In this document: in pieces, positions 51,995 to 60,473 of the stretch
How the letters are laid out: every line of letters starts with the position of its first letter
Numbering within the stretch: position 1 is the first letter of the stretch
Source: JADLAT01 sp964348795
Lineage (GTDB): Bacteria; Pseudomonadota; Alphaproteobacteria; Micavibrionales; Micavibrionaceae
Length of the DNA: 64,000 nt
Reading direction: 5' to 3'
Assembly: GCA_964348795.1 (NCBI GenBank)
Contig: CAYGDY010000004.1
Coordinates: forward strand, 56,402-120,401
Made by a program: the position numbers and the translations under genes
The notes under the pieces: generated by a model
Seen by the model: the letters and a program-made list of their open reading frames with translations, nothing else
Databases searched by the model: none
Told to the model about the DNA's origin: nothing

Positions 51995-53053
51995 ATGAAT
52001 CAAGTGTTTCCGCAAGACGAAGTGTTGGTGGCGGTGCGGGACGGGGTGGGATTGATCACGCTCAATCGCCCCGAGGTCTTGAATGCCTTGTCTTTGGGGA
52101 TGGTACGCACCATTTCGGAGACGCTGGCGCGCTGGCAGACAGATGATTCTGTGCGCGTGATTGTTTTTTGTGGCGCAGGGCCGCGCGCATTTTGTGCAGG
52201 CGGGGATATCAAGGCCTCTTATTACGAAGGCTTGGAATACCGGCAGGGCCGCGCGGATATCAGTCTGCCGCTCGGCTTTTTCAAGGCGGAATATGCCATG
52301 AACCAGCAGATTTTTCATTACCCCAAACCGCTTGTGGCCTTTATGGACGGGATTACCATGGGCGGCGGGTACGGGATAGCAGGGCATTGCCGTTATAAAA
52401 TTGCCACGGACCAGACAACCTTTGCCATGCCGGAGGTCGGGATCGGGCTTTTTCCCGATGTGGGGAGTGTCCATCATTTGTGGCAGGTTCACTATTTTTT
52501 TGGACATTATCTGGCCCTGACGGGGCATTGTATCTCGGGCCCCGATATGCTGGGCGCTGGGTTGGCGGACTACTATATCAGCGCAATACGCCTGCCAGAA
52601 CTCCTTGAAGCCTTGCGCGCCGCGCAAGACGATGCGCAAATCCATATGGCTTTGGCGGGGCTGGCCATGTCGTACGAACGCGAAGGGGTATATTTCTGGC
52701 AACGGGATGCGATTGAAAGTGCTTTTTCCAGCCGGAGTCTGGCCGGCGTGTTGTCTGCACTGGAAAAGGATGATTCTGTTTTTGCGCTGGCGACGCTGGA
52801 AACGCTGTCTCACAGGGCGCCTTTGAGTGTCGCGGTCACGCATGAATATCTCCATCGCGCGCCCATGCTGTCCTTTGATGCGGTGATTGCGCAGGATCTG
52901 ATTCTGACTCGCCGTTTTATTTCTGCCCCCGATTTTTACGAAGGCGTGCGAGCGGCTCTGATCGACAAAGACAAGCAACCGCGCTGGAATCCTGCCTCTT
53001 TCGAGGAAATAGCGGGAGAGCCCCTTCACTCTTATTTTAATGATTTTTTGTAA
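51995..53053 (+). CDS. Enoyl-CoA hydratase/3-hydroxyisobutyryl-CoA hydrolase family protein
   Basis: The 352-residue protein has a crotonase fold with oxyanion-hole segments PRAFCAGGDIKASYYEG and FMDGITMGGGYGIAGH. The acidic residue in FAMPEVGIGLFPDVG and the C-terminal FYEGVRAALIDKDKQPRWNP match 3-hydroxyisobutyryl-CoA hydrolases, which release 3-hydroxyisobutyrate in valine breakdown. Length is usual for that type. Plain enoyl-CoA hydratase is a weaker alternative because these are about 260 residues. It is upstream of the LdtR-like regulator in the same direction. Confidence 0.87.
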   Translation: MNQVFPQDEVLVAVRDGVGLITLNRPEVLNALSLGMVRTISETLARWQTDDSVRVIVFCGAGPRAFCAGGDIKASYYEGLEYRQGRADISLPLGFFKAEYAMNQQIFHYPKPLVAFMDGITMGGGYGIAGHCRYKIATDQTTFAMPEVGIGLFPDVGSVHHLWQVHYFFGHYLALTGHCISGPDMLGAGLADYYISAIRLPELLEALRAAQDDAQIHMALAGLAMSYEREGVYFWQRDAIESAFSSRSLAGVLSALEKDDSVFALATLETLSHRAPLSVAVTHEYLHRAPMLSFDAVIAQDLILTRRFISAPDFYEGVRAALIDKDKQPRWNPASFEEIAGEPLHSYFNDFL

Positions 53054-53159
53054 AATAGAGAAAGGAGCATGTGGGGGAATGCCGGACATGTGCGCGTTCG
53101 CTCTTGTTTTTGCGTGGGGGGCTGTGTAATATTTCAAGAGTTTATAAGGAGATTGATTT

Positions 53160-53621
53160 GTGACGCAGACACCCTATTACGAAGCCATTCAACTGATCGA
53201 GCGCCTGCACCGGCATTTTCTGGACGTGCTGAAGGTCGAACTCGATAAGAAAAACATTCAGGATATCAACAACGTACAGGCCATGATTCTCTATAACATT
53301 GGCGAAGACGAAATGACGGTGGGGGAGCTCACCATCCGCGGGTACTATCTGGGCTCCAACGTGTCCTATAACGTCAAGAAAATGGTTGAAAACGGCTATC
53401 TGGTACAGGAACGCTCCGTGCATGACAAGCGCTCGATCCGTGTGAAATTATCGGATAAGGGGCTGGAGCTGAAACGTCTCGTCTCCGCGATGTTTGTACG
53501 GCATGAGGCCGACATCAAGGGCACGGACGTGACAGATGAAAAATTACGGACACTGAATAATATTCTCAAAACCCTCGAACGCTTCTGGGCGCGGCAGACG
53601 AATTTCAGCGGCGGGTTTTAG
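53160..53621 (+). CDS. MarR-family regulator, LdtR-like
   Basis: The 153-residue protein starts at GTG 53160, eight bases after AAGGAG. It is a winged-helix MarR type: IQLIERLHRHFLDVLKVELD, then INNVQAMILYNIGEDEMTVGEL, IRGYYLGSNVSYNVKKMVENGYL, and the wing ERSVHDKRSIRVKLSDKG. The pattern of the recognition helix RGYYLGSNVSYN is that of LdtR, which controls an L,D-transpeptidase in rhizobial relatives. An L,D-transpeptidase gene is in the same window, at 38.5 kb, but not next to it. Regulation of it is an inference. Confidence 0.85.
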   Translation: MTQTPYYEAIQLIERLHRHFLDVLKVELDKKNIQDINNVQAMILYNIGEDEMTVGELTIRGYYLGSNVSYNVKKMVENGYLVQERSVHDKRSIRVKLSDKGLELKRLVSAMFVRHEADIKGTDVTDEKLRTLNNILKTLERFWARQTNFSGGF

Positions 53622-54127
53622 GGGAGGCGTCCTCCTACGTCTTGTTTCTACGCTCTTTCCTGTCATCCTGAGGCAACGCCGAAGGATCTTTTTGCCCCCA
53701 CCTATACCTTGTCATTTCTGTCCCCCTTTCTTGTCATCCCCGCGCAGGCGGGGATCTATTTTTATTTGAACTACAGAGTGCGCAGAGACCGTAGAGTTTT
53801 TTCACTTTCCTTAAACCCGTCATTCCTGCGAAAGCAGGAATCCAGAAGTTTTGAACCACGAAGCACACAAAGCACACGAAGGTTTATCTCCATCGTCATC
53901 GCCCGCCCCTTACCAGTCATCCCGAGCGAAGCCGAGGGATCTGTAGCTTTATCAGAAAAATGGTTCAAATTTTTGTCATTGCGAGCGACCGTAAGGGCGC
54001 GCGGCAATCCAGAGTTTACTCTGCTTTTCTGGATTGCTTCGTCGGCTAAAGCCTCCTCGCAATGACGATTTTTATGATCAAATTATGTGTGCTTGAATAG
54101 AGCCTTTTGGTAGTGTTACGATTGCGC
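53622..54127. other. Gene-free repeat island
   Basis: This 506-bp stretch has no supported gene. It contains at least five palindromic units: GTCATCCTGAGG (53662-53689), GTCATCCCCGCGCAGGCGGGGATC (53733-53757), GTCATTCCTGCGAAAGCAGG (53819-53845), GTCATCCCGAGCGAAGCCGAGG (53916-53942) and an inverted family 1 unit (53975-54067). All share the GTCAT start. Confidence 0.7.
53975..54067. repeat. Dispersed palindromic repeat, family 1, inverted copy
   Basis: The copy runs GTCATTGCGAGCGACC to CCTCGCAATGACG, with GGCAATCCAG and CTGGATTGC arms inside. It is the reverse orientation of the copies at 7748, 24758 and 37856. Confidence 0.7.
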
Positions 54128-54853
54128 ATGCAAAAAGAATTCAAAGAATGGCTTATCAAACGCGGATACAAGGAAACGGGAGCTGCTAACAGTTATTCGA
54201 CAGCTATTTCTCAAATCTCAAGGCATTACACAGAGCAAACAGGACAACATATTGATATTTATTCTGTAGAAGATCAGAGTAAAATTAGTGAATTAGCACA
54301 CGATTATAGTCAATCTGGAAAATTTTCAGCTTTTGGATATGAGCAGCATGGTCGTTTTAGAGCTGCGATTGCGCGTTATTCTGAATTTTTTGTTCAAAAA
54401 AATGGAGCTGAAAGGGATTGTGCGGTTGAAAAGAATCAAAGCGAAGAAATCTTGGAGAATGAACTACAACAAGCGAGATTTGCCTATGAAAAAGATTTAC
54501 AGACAGCATTATGCGCTCAAATTTCTGAATTGTTTCCAGGGTACAAAATATTTGGGAACGCCAACAAGGGTATAGAATACGCAATTGACAAAAGAAGAAT
54601 TGATGTTCTTCTTGAAAATATTGTGACAGGTGACTTGTGTGTTGTGGAGTTGAAATCTGGTATTGCTGATTATAAGGTTTACGGGCAGATATCTATGTAT
54701 ATCGGTTTGCTTCAAAAAGAATTTCCAGATAAAAAAATAACAGGTATCGTTGTTGCGGGCATGATTGACGAGAGTTTTCGGCAAGCCTGTTTATTGCCCG
54801 AAAAAATACAGGTTAAGTTGTACCGAATGATGATAGAGCTTGAGGATGCCTAA
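54128..54853 (+). CDS. Putative PD-(D/E)XK nuclease-like protein
   Basis: The 241-residue protein starts at ATG 54128 (MQKEFKEWLIKRGYKETGAA). The N-terminal helical part, with YSTAISQISRHYTEQ, resembles a DNA-binding or phage integrase-like helix bundle. The C-terminal part has IEYAIDKRRIDVLLENI followed by CVVELKSGIADYKVYGQISM, which fits the Asp-Xn-Glu-X-Lys core of PD-(D/E)XK nucleases (NucS/DUF91-like). It is AT-rich, stands alone in a repeat-rich island, and has no strong ribosome site. A role in restriction or defence is possible but not shown. Confidence 0.6.
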   Translation: MQKEFKEWLIKRGYKETGAANSYSTAISQISRHYTEQTGQHIDIYSVEDQSKISELAHDYSQSGKFSAFGYEQHGRFRAAIARYSEFFVQKNGAERDCAVEKNQSEEILENELQQARFAYEKDLQTALCAQISELFPGYKIFGNANKGIEYAIDKRRIDVLLENIVTGDLCVVELKSGIADYKVYGQISMYIGLLQKEFPDKKITGIVVAGMIDESFRQACLLPEKIQVKLYRMMIELEDA

Positions 54854-54893
54854 AATTATCTATGACATCTTGCCTTGTTTGTAGTTTAAAAAG

Positions 54894-54920
54894 CTGGATC
54901 CCCGCCTGCGCGGGGATGAC
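54894..54920. repeat. GGATCCCCGCCTGCGCGGGGATGAC-type hairpin unit
   Basis: This short palindrome of the REP-like type has CCCCGC/GCGGGG arms. Similar units lie at 37725-37750, 53733-53757, 53819-53845, 56169-56195 and 56220-56246. It follows the PD-(D/E)XK-like gene. Confidence 0.7.
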
Positions 54921-54945
54921 AAAAGGGGTGCGGGATGCAAGGACG

Positions 54946-56127
54946 CTACGACCCAAATGCTGAAAACCCCGTCATCGCCCGCCCGAGGATCAGCGCGTGG
55001 ATGTCGTGCGTGCCTTCATACGTGTTGACGGCCTCCAGATTACACATATGGCGCATGATGTGGTATTCGTCCGCGATGCCATTGCCGCCGAGCATATCCC
55101 GCGCCTCCCGCGCGATGTTGAGCGCCTTGCCGCAGTTATTGCGTTTGAGGAGTGAAATCGCCTCTGGCGCGGCGCGGTCGTCATCGCGCAGCCGCCCCAG
55201 ACGGTGACAGGCAGTGAGGCCCAGTGTGATCTCCGTTTGCATATCCGCCAGTTTTTTCTGGATCAGTTGTTGCGCGGCGAGTGGTTTGCCGAAAATTTTG
55301 CGTTCCATCACGTAGTCCCGCGCCCGCATCCAGCAATCCTCTGCCGCGCCCATCACACCCCATGTGATGCCGTAGCGCGCAGAGTTGAGGCAGAGCATCG
55401 GGGCTTTGAGGCTGGTGGCCAGAGGCAGGCGGTTCTCATCGGGCACATGAACATCTTCCATCATAATGCCGCCGGTCGGCGCGGCGCGCAGAGAGAGTTT
55501 TCCGCCGATTTTCGGCGCGGTCAGGCCCTTCATGTTTTTCTCCAGAATAAAGCCCATGAGATCGCCTGATTCACTGCGCGCCCAGACAATAAACACGTCC
55601 GCGATGGGGGAATTGGAAATCCATTGTTTTGCACCGGAAATGCGCCAGCCTGAACCGTCTTTTCGGGCAATGGTGCGCATGGTGGACGGGTCAGAGCCCC
55701 CATCGGGCTCTGTCAGGCCAAAGCACCCGATCCATTCCCCGCTGGCGAGTTTGGGGAGATAATGCTGTTTTTGTTCATCGCTCCCGAAGAGGTCAATCGG
55801 CACCATCACGAGCGAGGATTGGACGGAATAACAGGAGCGATAAGCCGAATCCACGCGCTCCAATTCCCGCGCAATGAGGCCCGCCGCTGTATAGCTGGCG
55901 CCCGCGCATCCATAGCCCTGTATCATGGGACCTAGAAGGCCCAGCGCGCCCATTTCGCGCATGATATGGCGGTCAAACTCTTCCGTCCGGAAGGCTTCCA
56001 CCACGCGCGGCAGGAGCTTGTCCCGCGCATAATCCCGCGCGGTGTGCATGATCAGGCGTTCTTCTTCGCTCAACAGCTCGTCCAGCAAAAAAGGGTCTTC
56101 CCATTGAAATGTGGCGCGTTTGTGCAT
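54946..56127 (-). CDS. gcdH: Glutaryl-CoA dehydrogenase-like acyl-CoA dehydrogenase
   Basis: GcdH oxidatively decarboxylates glutaryl-CoA to crotonyl-CoA in lysine and tryptophan breakdown. The 393-residue FAD enzyme has FGLTEPDGGSDPSTMRTIA, the ISGAKQWISNSPIADVFIVW region, and the catalytic Glu in NLEAVNTYEGTHDIHALILG, the position and context of GcdH. RYGITWGVMGAAEDCWMRAR is also typical. Other acyl-CoA dehydrogenases are a weak alternative. It is upstream of the repeats at 54.9 kb and divergent from the DUF6898-like gene. Confidence 0.9.
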   Translation of the reverse strand: MHKRATFQWEDPFLLDELLSEEERLIMHTARDYARDKLLPRVVEAFRTEEFDRHIMREMGALGLLGPMIQGYGCAGASYTAAGLIARELERVDSAYRSCYSVQSSLVMVPIDLFGSDEQKQHYLPKLASGEWIGCFGLTEPDGGSDPSTMRTIARKDGSGWRISGAKQWISNSPIADVFIVWARSESGDLMGFILEKNMKGLTAPKIGGKLSLRAAPTGGIMMEDVHVPDENRLPLATSLKAPMLCLNSARYGITWGVMGAAEDCWMRARDYVMERKIFGKPLAAQQLIQKKLADMQTEITLGLTACHRLGRLRDDDRAAPEAISLLKRNNCGKALNIAREARDMLGGNGIADEYHIMRHMCNLEAVNTYEGTHDIHALILGRAMTGFSAFGS

Positions 56128-56168
56128 TATGATGGCTTTCCTTCATGGGTGAGGTATTAGAGTATACC

Positions 56169-56246
56169 GTCATTCCCGCGAAAGCGGGAATCCAGAAAAA
56201 GGATTGTATAGAAAATGGACTGGATGCCCGCCTGCGCGGGCATGAC
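56169..56246. repeat. Two GTCATTCCCGCG-type hairpin units
   Basis: The units GTCATTCCCGCGAAAGCGGG (56169-56195) and GGATGCCCGCCTGCGCGGGC (56220-56246) are opposite in orientation and separated by 24 bp. Both are REP-like palindromes in the gap between gcdH and the DUF6898-like gene. Confidence 0.65.
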
Positions 56247-56274
56247 GAATAGAAAATACAACGAAAGAAGCACA

Positions 56275-56478
56275 ATGACCAAAGAAAATCTGCACGGACG
56301 GGAGATTATTCTGGAATTTTTTCCAGTGGGGGCAATCGTAAAGGTCACCGCCATGGATGTTGTCAGCCTGACGGAAGTGTCCATACAAGGGCCTGCGAGT
56401 GCGGGGCAGGAGATGCTCAAGCGGAATGCGGTGAAACGTCTGGAATATGTCATGAAAAAGAAAGGCTTGATTTCTTAA
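56275..56478 (+). CDS. DUF6898-like small protein
   Basis: The 67-residue protein begins MTKENLHGREIILEFFPVGAI and continues VKVTAMDVVSLTEVSIQGP, then a helix with QEMLKRNAVKRLEYVMKKKG. This matches a small alphaproteobacterial family that I know as DUF6898, found upstream of rpiB and glyA. It has no signal peptide or membrane segment. The start ATG 56275 has GAAAGAAG upstream. Function is unknown. rpiB begins 24 bp later. Confidence 0.75.
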   Translation: MTKENLHGREIILEFFPVGAIVKVTAMDVVSLTEVSIQGPASAGQEMLKRNAVKRLEYVMKKKGLIS

Positions 56479-56502
56479 AAATTCAAGGCCTATATAGCTG
56501 TC

Positions 56503-56943
56503 ATGGTGCAGAAAATTGCCATTGCGAATGATCATGCCGGTCTGGCTTTGAAGCAAGACCTTGTGACCCATTTTGTGTCACGGGTTGAATGGTTGGATTT
56601 GGGGGCGTATACGCCGGATTCTGTGGATTATGCCGCCTATGGCTTTGCGATGGGAGATGCGATAACATCGGGTCAGGTGACCCGTGGTGTGCTCATTTGC
56701 GGGTCAGGGGTGGGGATTTCCATTGCCGCAAACCGCAATCCGGCGGTGCGGGCGGCTTTGTGTATGAATTCAACAATGGCGCGGCTCGCACGGCTTCATA
56801 ATGATGCCAATGTGGTGTGTCTGGGCGCGCGGCTGGTCGGGGTCGCACTGGCCATTGATATTGTAGAAACATTTTTGAATACGGCTTTTGAAGGCGGGCG
56901 GCATACAGCCCGTGTGGAACAACTCAGTCAGAAAGGACACTAG
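56503..56943 (+). CDS. rpiB: Ribose-5-phosphate isomerase B
   Basis: RpiB interconverts ribose 5-phosphate and ribulose 5-phosphate. The 146-residue protein has KIAIANDHAGLALKQDLV at the N terminus, DYAAYGFAMGDAITSG, and the catalytic loop GVLICGSGVGISIAANRNP with its Cys, then ALCMNSTMARLARLHNDANV with the conserved His. Length is usual. It is followed six bases after the stop by glyA, and preceded by the DUF6898-like gene, a common arrangement in alphaproteobacteria. Confidence 0.94.
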   Translation: MVQKIAIANDHAGLALKQDLVTHFVSRVEWLDLGAYTPDSVDYAAYGFAMGDAITSGQVTRGVLICGSGVGISIAANRNPAVRAALCMNSTMARLARLHNDANVVCLGARLVGVALAIDIVETFLNTAFEGGRHTARVEQLSQKGH

Positions 56944-56949
56944 AAAACA

Positions 56950-58257
56950 ATGACGAATGCAGTAAAAAATGAATATGTCGGCGATGGATTTTTTACGGCG
57001 CATCTGGCCGAAACCGATGGTGAAGTGTATAAAGCCATTCGGGACGAGCTGGGGCGTCAGCAAAATCAGATTGAGCTGATTGCCTCTGAAAATATCGTTT
57101 CCAATGCCGTATTGGAAGCGCAGGGGACTGTGCTCACCAACAAATACGCGGAAGGGTATCCGGGGCGGCGGTATTATGGCGGGTGCGAGTGTGTGGATGT
57201 GGTCGAGGAACTGGCGCGGGAACGGGCCAAAAAGCTCTTTGGGGCAAAATATGTGAACGTGCAACCTCATTCCGGTTCACAGGCGAATCAGGGCGTGATG
57301 ATGGCCCTTCTCCAGCCAGGGGATACAATTTTGGGGATGGCGCTGGCGTCTGGCGGACATTTGACCCATGGCGCGGCCCCCAATCAGTCGGGCAAGTGGT
57401 TCAATGCGGTGCAATATGGTGTCAGGCAGAGCGATGCGTTGATCGATTATGATGAAGTGGCCCGTCTGGCCAAAGAGCATAAGCCCAAGATGATTATTGC
57501 AGGGGCTTCGGCTTATCCTCGCCATATTGATTTTAAGCGTTTCCGCGAGATTGCCGATTCTGTGGGGGCATACCTGTTTGTGGATATGGCTCATTATGCG
57601 GGGCTTATTGCGGGCGGTGTGTATCCGTCTCCGGTGCCTCATGCCCATGTGACCACTACCACCACGCACAAAACCTTGCGGGGGCCGCGCGGAGGCATGA
57701 TTTTGACGGACGATCTGGAGATTTTCAAAAAGATCAATTCCGCGATTTTCCCGGGCATTCAAGGTGGCCCGCTTATGCATGTGATCGCCGGTAAGGCCGT
57801 ATGCTATGGCGAGGCCCTCCAGCCCGCATTCAAGGCGTATGCCAGGGCGATTGTCGATAATGCCCGTGTTTTGGCCGATACTTTGAAAAAGGGCGGATGC
57901 GATATTGTGTCGGGCGGGACGGACTCTCATATCGTTTTGCTGGATCTGCGTCCTAAAAAACTGACGGGTACGGTCACGGAGCAAGCTCTGGAGCGCGCCG
58001 GCATGACCTGTAACAAAAATGCGATCCCCTTTGACCCCGAGCCGCCGATGGTGACGTCGGGCGTGCGTCTGGGGACGCCCGCGGCCACAACACGGGGATT
58101 TGGTCCCGTGGAGTGGAAACAGGTCGGCGAGATGATTGTCGAGGTGCTCGATGGTCTGGCGGTGCAGGGTGCAGAGGGCAATGCGGCCCTTGAAAAGGCC
58201 GTAAAAACCAAAGTGAGCGCGCTGTGCAATCGTTTTCCAATTTATCCCGATCTGTGA
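56950..58257 (+). CDS. glyA: Serine hydroxymethyltransferase
   Basis: GlyA makes glycine and methylene-tetrahydrofolate from serine. The 435-residue PLP protein has LIASENIVSNAVLEAQGTVL, NKYAEGYPGRRYYGGCE, VNVQPHSGSQANQGVMMALL, and the PLP lysine in VTTTTHKTLRGPRGGM. The N-terminal extension of about 20 residues before the conserved start is longer than in some family members. It is followed by nrdR with 11 bp between, so it is part of the rpiB-glyA-nrdR operon. Confidence 0.96.
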   Translation: MTNAVKNEYVGDGFFTAHLAETDGEVYKAIRDELGRQQNQIELIASENIVSNAVLEAQGTVLTNKYAEGYPGRRYYGGCECVDVVEELARERAKKLFGAKYVNVQPHSGSQANQGVMMALLQPGDTILGMALASGGHLTHGAAPNQSGKWFNAVQYGVRQSDALIDYDEVARLAKEHKPKMIIAGASAYPRHIDFKRFREIADSVGAYLFVDMAHYAGLIAGGVYPSPVPHAHVTTTTTHKTLRGPRGGMILTDDLEIFKKINSAIFPGIQGGPLMHVIAGKAVCYGEALQPAFKAYARAIVDNARVLADTLKKGGCDIVSGGTDSHIVLLDLRPKKLTGTVTEQALERAGMTCNKNAIPFDPEPPMVTSGVRLGTPAATTRGFGPVEWKQVGEMIVEVLDGLAVQGAEGNAALEKAVKTKVSALCNRFPIYPDL

Positions 58258-58268
58258 AAAGGTAATAT

Positions 58269-58766
58269 ATGCGCTGTCCCTTTTGTGGCAATGAAGAAAC
58301 GGCGGTGAAGGATTCGCGTCCTACGGAGGATAATTCTGCGATTCGTCGTCGTCGCTCTTGCCCGCAGTGCGACAGTCGTTTTACAACCTTTGAGCGAGTG
58401 CAGTTGCGTGAAATGACGGTTATCAAGGCCGGCGGTCGCAAACAACCGTTTGACAGCGACAAACTGGTCAAATCCATGCAGATTGCTCTTCAGAAGCGCC
58501 CTGTGCCTTTGGAAACGATCGAGAAGGTGGCGGGCGAGATCGTGCGGCATCTGGAAACGCAGGGCGAAGCTGAAATTTCCTCGGGCCAGATCGGGGAAGC
58601 TGTGATGAGAGCCTTGATCGGGCTCGATATTGTGGGGTATATCCGTTACGCTTCGGTGTATAAAGATTTTCGTAATTCAGAAGATTTCAACCAGTTTCTG
58701 GAAGATATCCAGTCGACCCGCCATGATCCGCAGGATTCTCCTGTTCCTTTCCGCAAGAAGAATTGA
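58269..58766 (+). CDS. nrdR: Transcriptional repressor NrdR
   Basis: NrdR is an ATP/dATP-sensing zinc repressor of ribonucleotide reductase genes. The 165-residue protein has the zinc ribbon MRCPFCGNEETAVKDSRPTE with CPQCDSRFTTFERV, and the ATP-cone domain from KAGGRKQPFDSDKLVKSM to IVGYIRYASVYKDFR. All four zinc cysteines are present. It is between glyA and ribD, the usual order in alphaproteobacteria. Confidence 0.96.
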   Translation: MRCPFCGNEETAVKDSRPTEDNSAIRRRRSCPQCDSRFTTFERVQLREMTVIKAGGRKQPFDSDKLVKSMQIALQKRPVPLETIEKVAGEIVRHLETQGEAEISSGQIGEAVMRALIGLDIVGYIRYASVYKDFRNSEDFNQFLEDIQSTRHDPQDSPVPFRKKN

Positions 58767-58775
58767 CGGGCCGCC

Positions 58776-59861
58776 ATGCAGACGCCCGAAGATGAGTCTT
58801 TTATGCGTGTGGCCCTGTTTCATGCGAAGACCGGATGGGGGCGCGTGGCCCCAAACCCGTCTGTGGGGTGTGTTATTGTAAAAAAAGGCGTGATTGTGGC
58901 CGCCCAGAGAACGGCGGACGGGGGACGGCCCCATGCGGAAACCCGTGCTTTGGCGCAAGCGGGCCACGAGGCCAAAGGGGCATGTGTGTATGTGACGCTG
59001 GAGCCCTGTGCCCACAGGGGCCAGACGGGTCCTTGTGCGCAGGCGCTCGTACGGGCTGGTGTGGCGCGCGTGGTGGTGGCGTGTCAGGATCCGGATCCTC
59101 GGGTATCCGGTCAAGGGCTTGCGCAGTTGCAAGCCGGAGGGGTTGTTGTTGTTACGGGGGTTCTGGAACGAGAGGCCCGTCAAGGCAATCAGGGGTTTTT
59201 TTATACGCTGACGCAACAGCGCCCATGGGTGACGGCAAAGCTCGCGGTTTCATCGGATGGCAGGATTGCCTGCGCTACGGGAGAGCGTACACAGATCAGT
59301 GGCTTTCTTGCCGATCAGTACAAGCATAGGCTCCGGACCTCTCACGATGCGATCTTGATCGGGATCGAAACGGCGTTGGCGGATGACCCGCTTTTGACGG
59401 CGCGCATTGTGGGTCACTCTCACGTCATGCGCCGGATCGTTTTGGATGCAAACCTCAGAATTCCGATGGATTCAATGTTGGTCAAGTCTGTGGGGTATGA
59501 CCCGCTTTGGGTGTTTTACAAAGCAGGTTCGCCGGACAAAATCAAAGCGTTACACGCGCGGGGTGTCCGTCTTTTTCCGATTGATCCTTATGACATAAGA
59601 CATCTTTTGTCGGTATTGGCCACAGAAGGGGTGACGCGTCTGCTGGTGGAAGGGGGGGCCCGTATCCATTCCGCCTTTCTGGCAGAAGGCGTGGTGGATT
59701 CCTTTGTTCTTCTGAAATCTCCTGTGAGGCTGGGGGCGGGGGCTGTTCCGGCCTTACCCGCGCAGGATATTTTTGCTCTTCCCGCTTTTTCAGGGCTGAC
59801 GCTTCAAAAAACACGCGTTCTGGGTGAGGATTTGCTGGAAATTTATGCACGGCCTCTTTAG
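58776..59861 (+). CDS. ribD: Bifunctional riboflavin deaminase/reductase RibD
   Basis: RibD deaminates and then reduces the pyrimidine intermediate of riboflavin synthesis. The 361-residue protein has the deaminase zinc site in GRPHAETRALAQAG and LEPCAHRGQTGPCAQALVRA. The reductase domain starts near RPWVTAKLAVSSDGRIACAT, and LLVEGGARIHSAFLAEGVVD is its NADPH end. ATG 58776 follows nrdR after 9 bp. It is followed by ribE with 12 bp between. Confidence 0.95.
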   Translation: MQTPEDESFMRVALFHAKTGWGRVAPNPSVGCVIVKKGVIVAAQRTADGGRPHAETRALAQAGHEAKGACVYVTLEPCAHRGQTGPCAQALVRAGVARVVVACQDPDPRVSGQGLAQLQAGGVVVVTGVLEREARQGNQGFFYTLTQQRPWVTAKLAVSSDGRIACATGERTQISGFLADQYKHRLRTSHDAILIGIETALADDPLLTARIVGHSHVMRRIVLDANLRIPMDSMLVKSVGYDPLWVFYKAGSPDKIKALHARGVRLFPIDPYDIRHLLSVLATEGVTRLLVEGGARIHSAFLAEGVVDSFVLLKSPVRLGAGAVPALPAQDIFALPAFSGLTLQKTRVLGEDLLEIYARPL

Positions 59862-59873
59862 AGTGCGCGGAAG

Positions 59874-60473
59874 ATGTTTACAGGATTGATCTGCGATGTG
59901 GGCCGTGTGCGTACCGTTCAAAAAACGGGCGATTGGCGGTATGTCATTGAAACGCACTTGCCTGAAAGGGACTATATCGGGGGCGCTTCTGTGGCGTGTA
60001 ATGGCTGTTGCCTGACGGTTGTAGGGTGTGGCGCGGGCTGGTTTGCGGTGGAGGTTTCTGCCGAATCCCTGTCGAAGACAACACTCGGGCAATGGGAGAC
60101 GGGCCTGCGGCTCAATCTGGAACCCGCCTTGCGGGTCGGGGATTCTCTGGGCGGGCACATCGTTTCGGGGCATGTCGATGGCGTGGCGCATATTTTAAAG
60201 ATACGCCCCGATGGTGAGAGTCACAGGCTTGAAATTGTCGTACCGGAAGACTTGAAGGCTTTTATTGCACCCAAAGGCTCCGTGACGCTGGATGGAATTT
60301 CCCTGACGGTGAACGGTGTCCATGACGCCGTGTTCGACGTCAATATCATTCCCCACACATGGGCGCATACCACGCTGTGTGACAGACAGGCTGGAGAGAC
60401 CCTGAATCTTGAAATTGATATGCTGGCACGCTATATGGCGCGCCTTGTGGAGGTGCGCCGTGGGACTGTCTAG
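59874..60473 (+). CDS. ribE: Riboflavin synthase alpha subunit
   Basis: RibE dismutates two dimethyl-ribityllumazine molecules into riboflavin. The 199-residue protein has the two lumazine-binding repeats: MFTGLICDVGRVRTVQ with GASVACNGCCLTVV in the first, and GHIVSGHVDGVAHILKI with GSVTLDGISLTVNGV in the second. Length and motifs are usual. The 3' end overlaps the GTG start of the next gene by 14 bp. Confidence 0.95.
   Translation: MFTGLICDVGRVRTVQKTGDWRYVIETHLPERDYIGGASVACNGCCLTVVGCGAGWFAVEVSAESLSKTTLGQWETGLRLNLEPALRVGDSLGGHIVSGHVDGVAHILKIRPDGESHRLEIVVPEDLKAFIAPKGSVTLDGISLTVNGVHDAVFDVNIIPHTWAHTTLCDRQAGETLNLEIDMLARYMARLVEVRRGTV

Noticed and set aside
53622..54127. Possible CRISPR-like array in the repeat island
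   Set aside because: The units are palindromes of different types and orientations, without equal spacing or unique spacers, and no cas genes are in the window.
57926..58268. Possible FMN riboswitch before the riboflavin genes
   Set aside because: ribD follows nrdR by 9 bp with no leader, and no FMN-element-like sequence is visible before nrdR or ribD.
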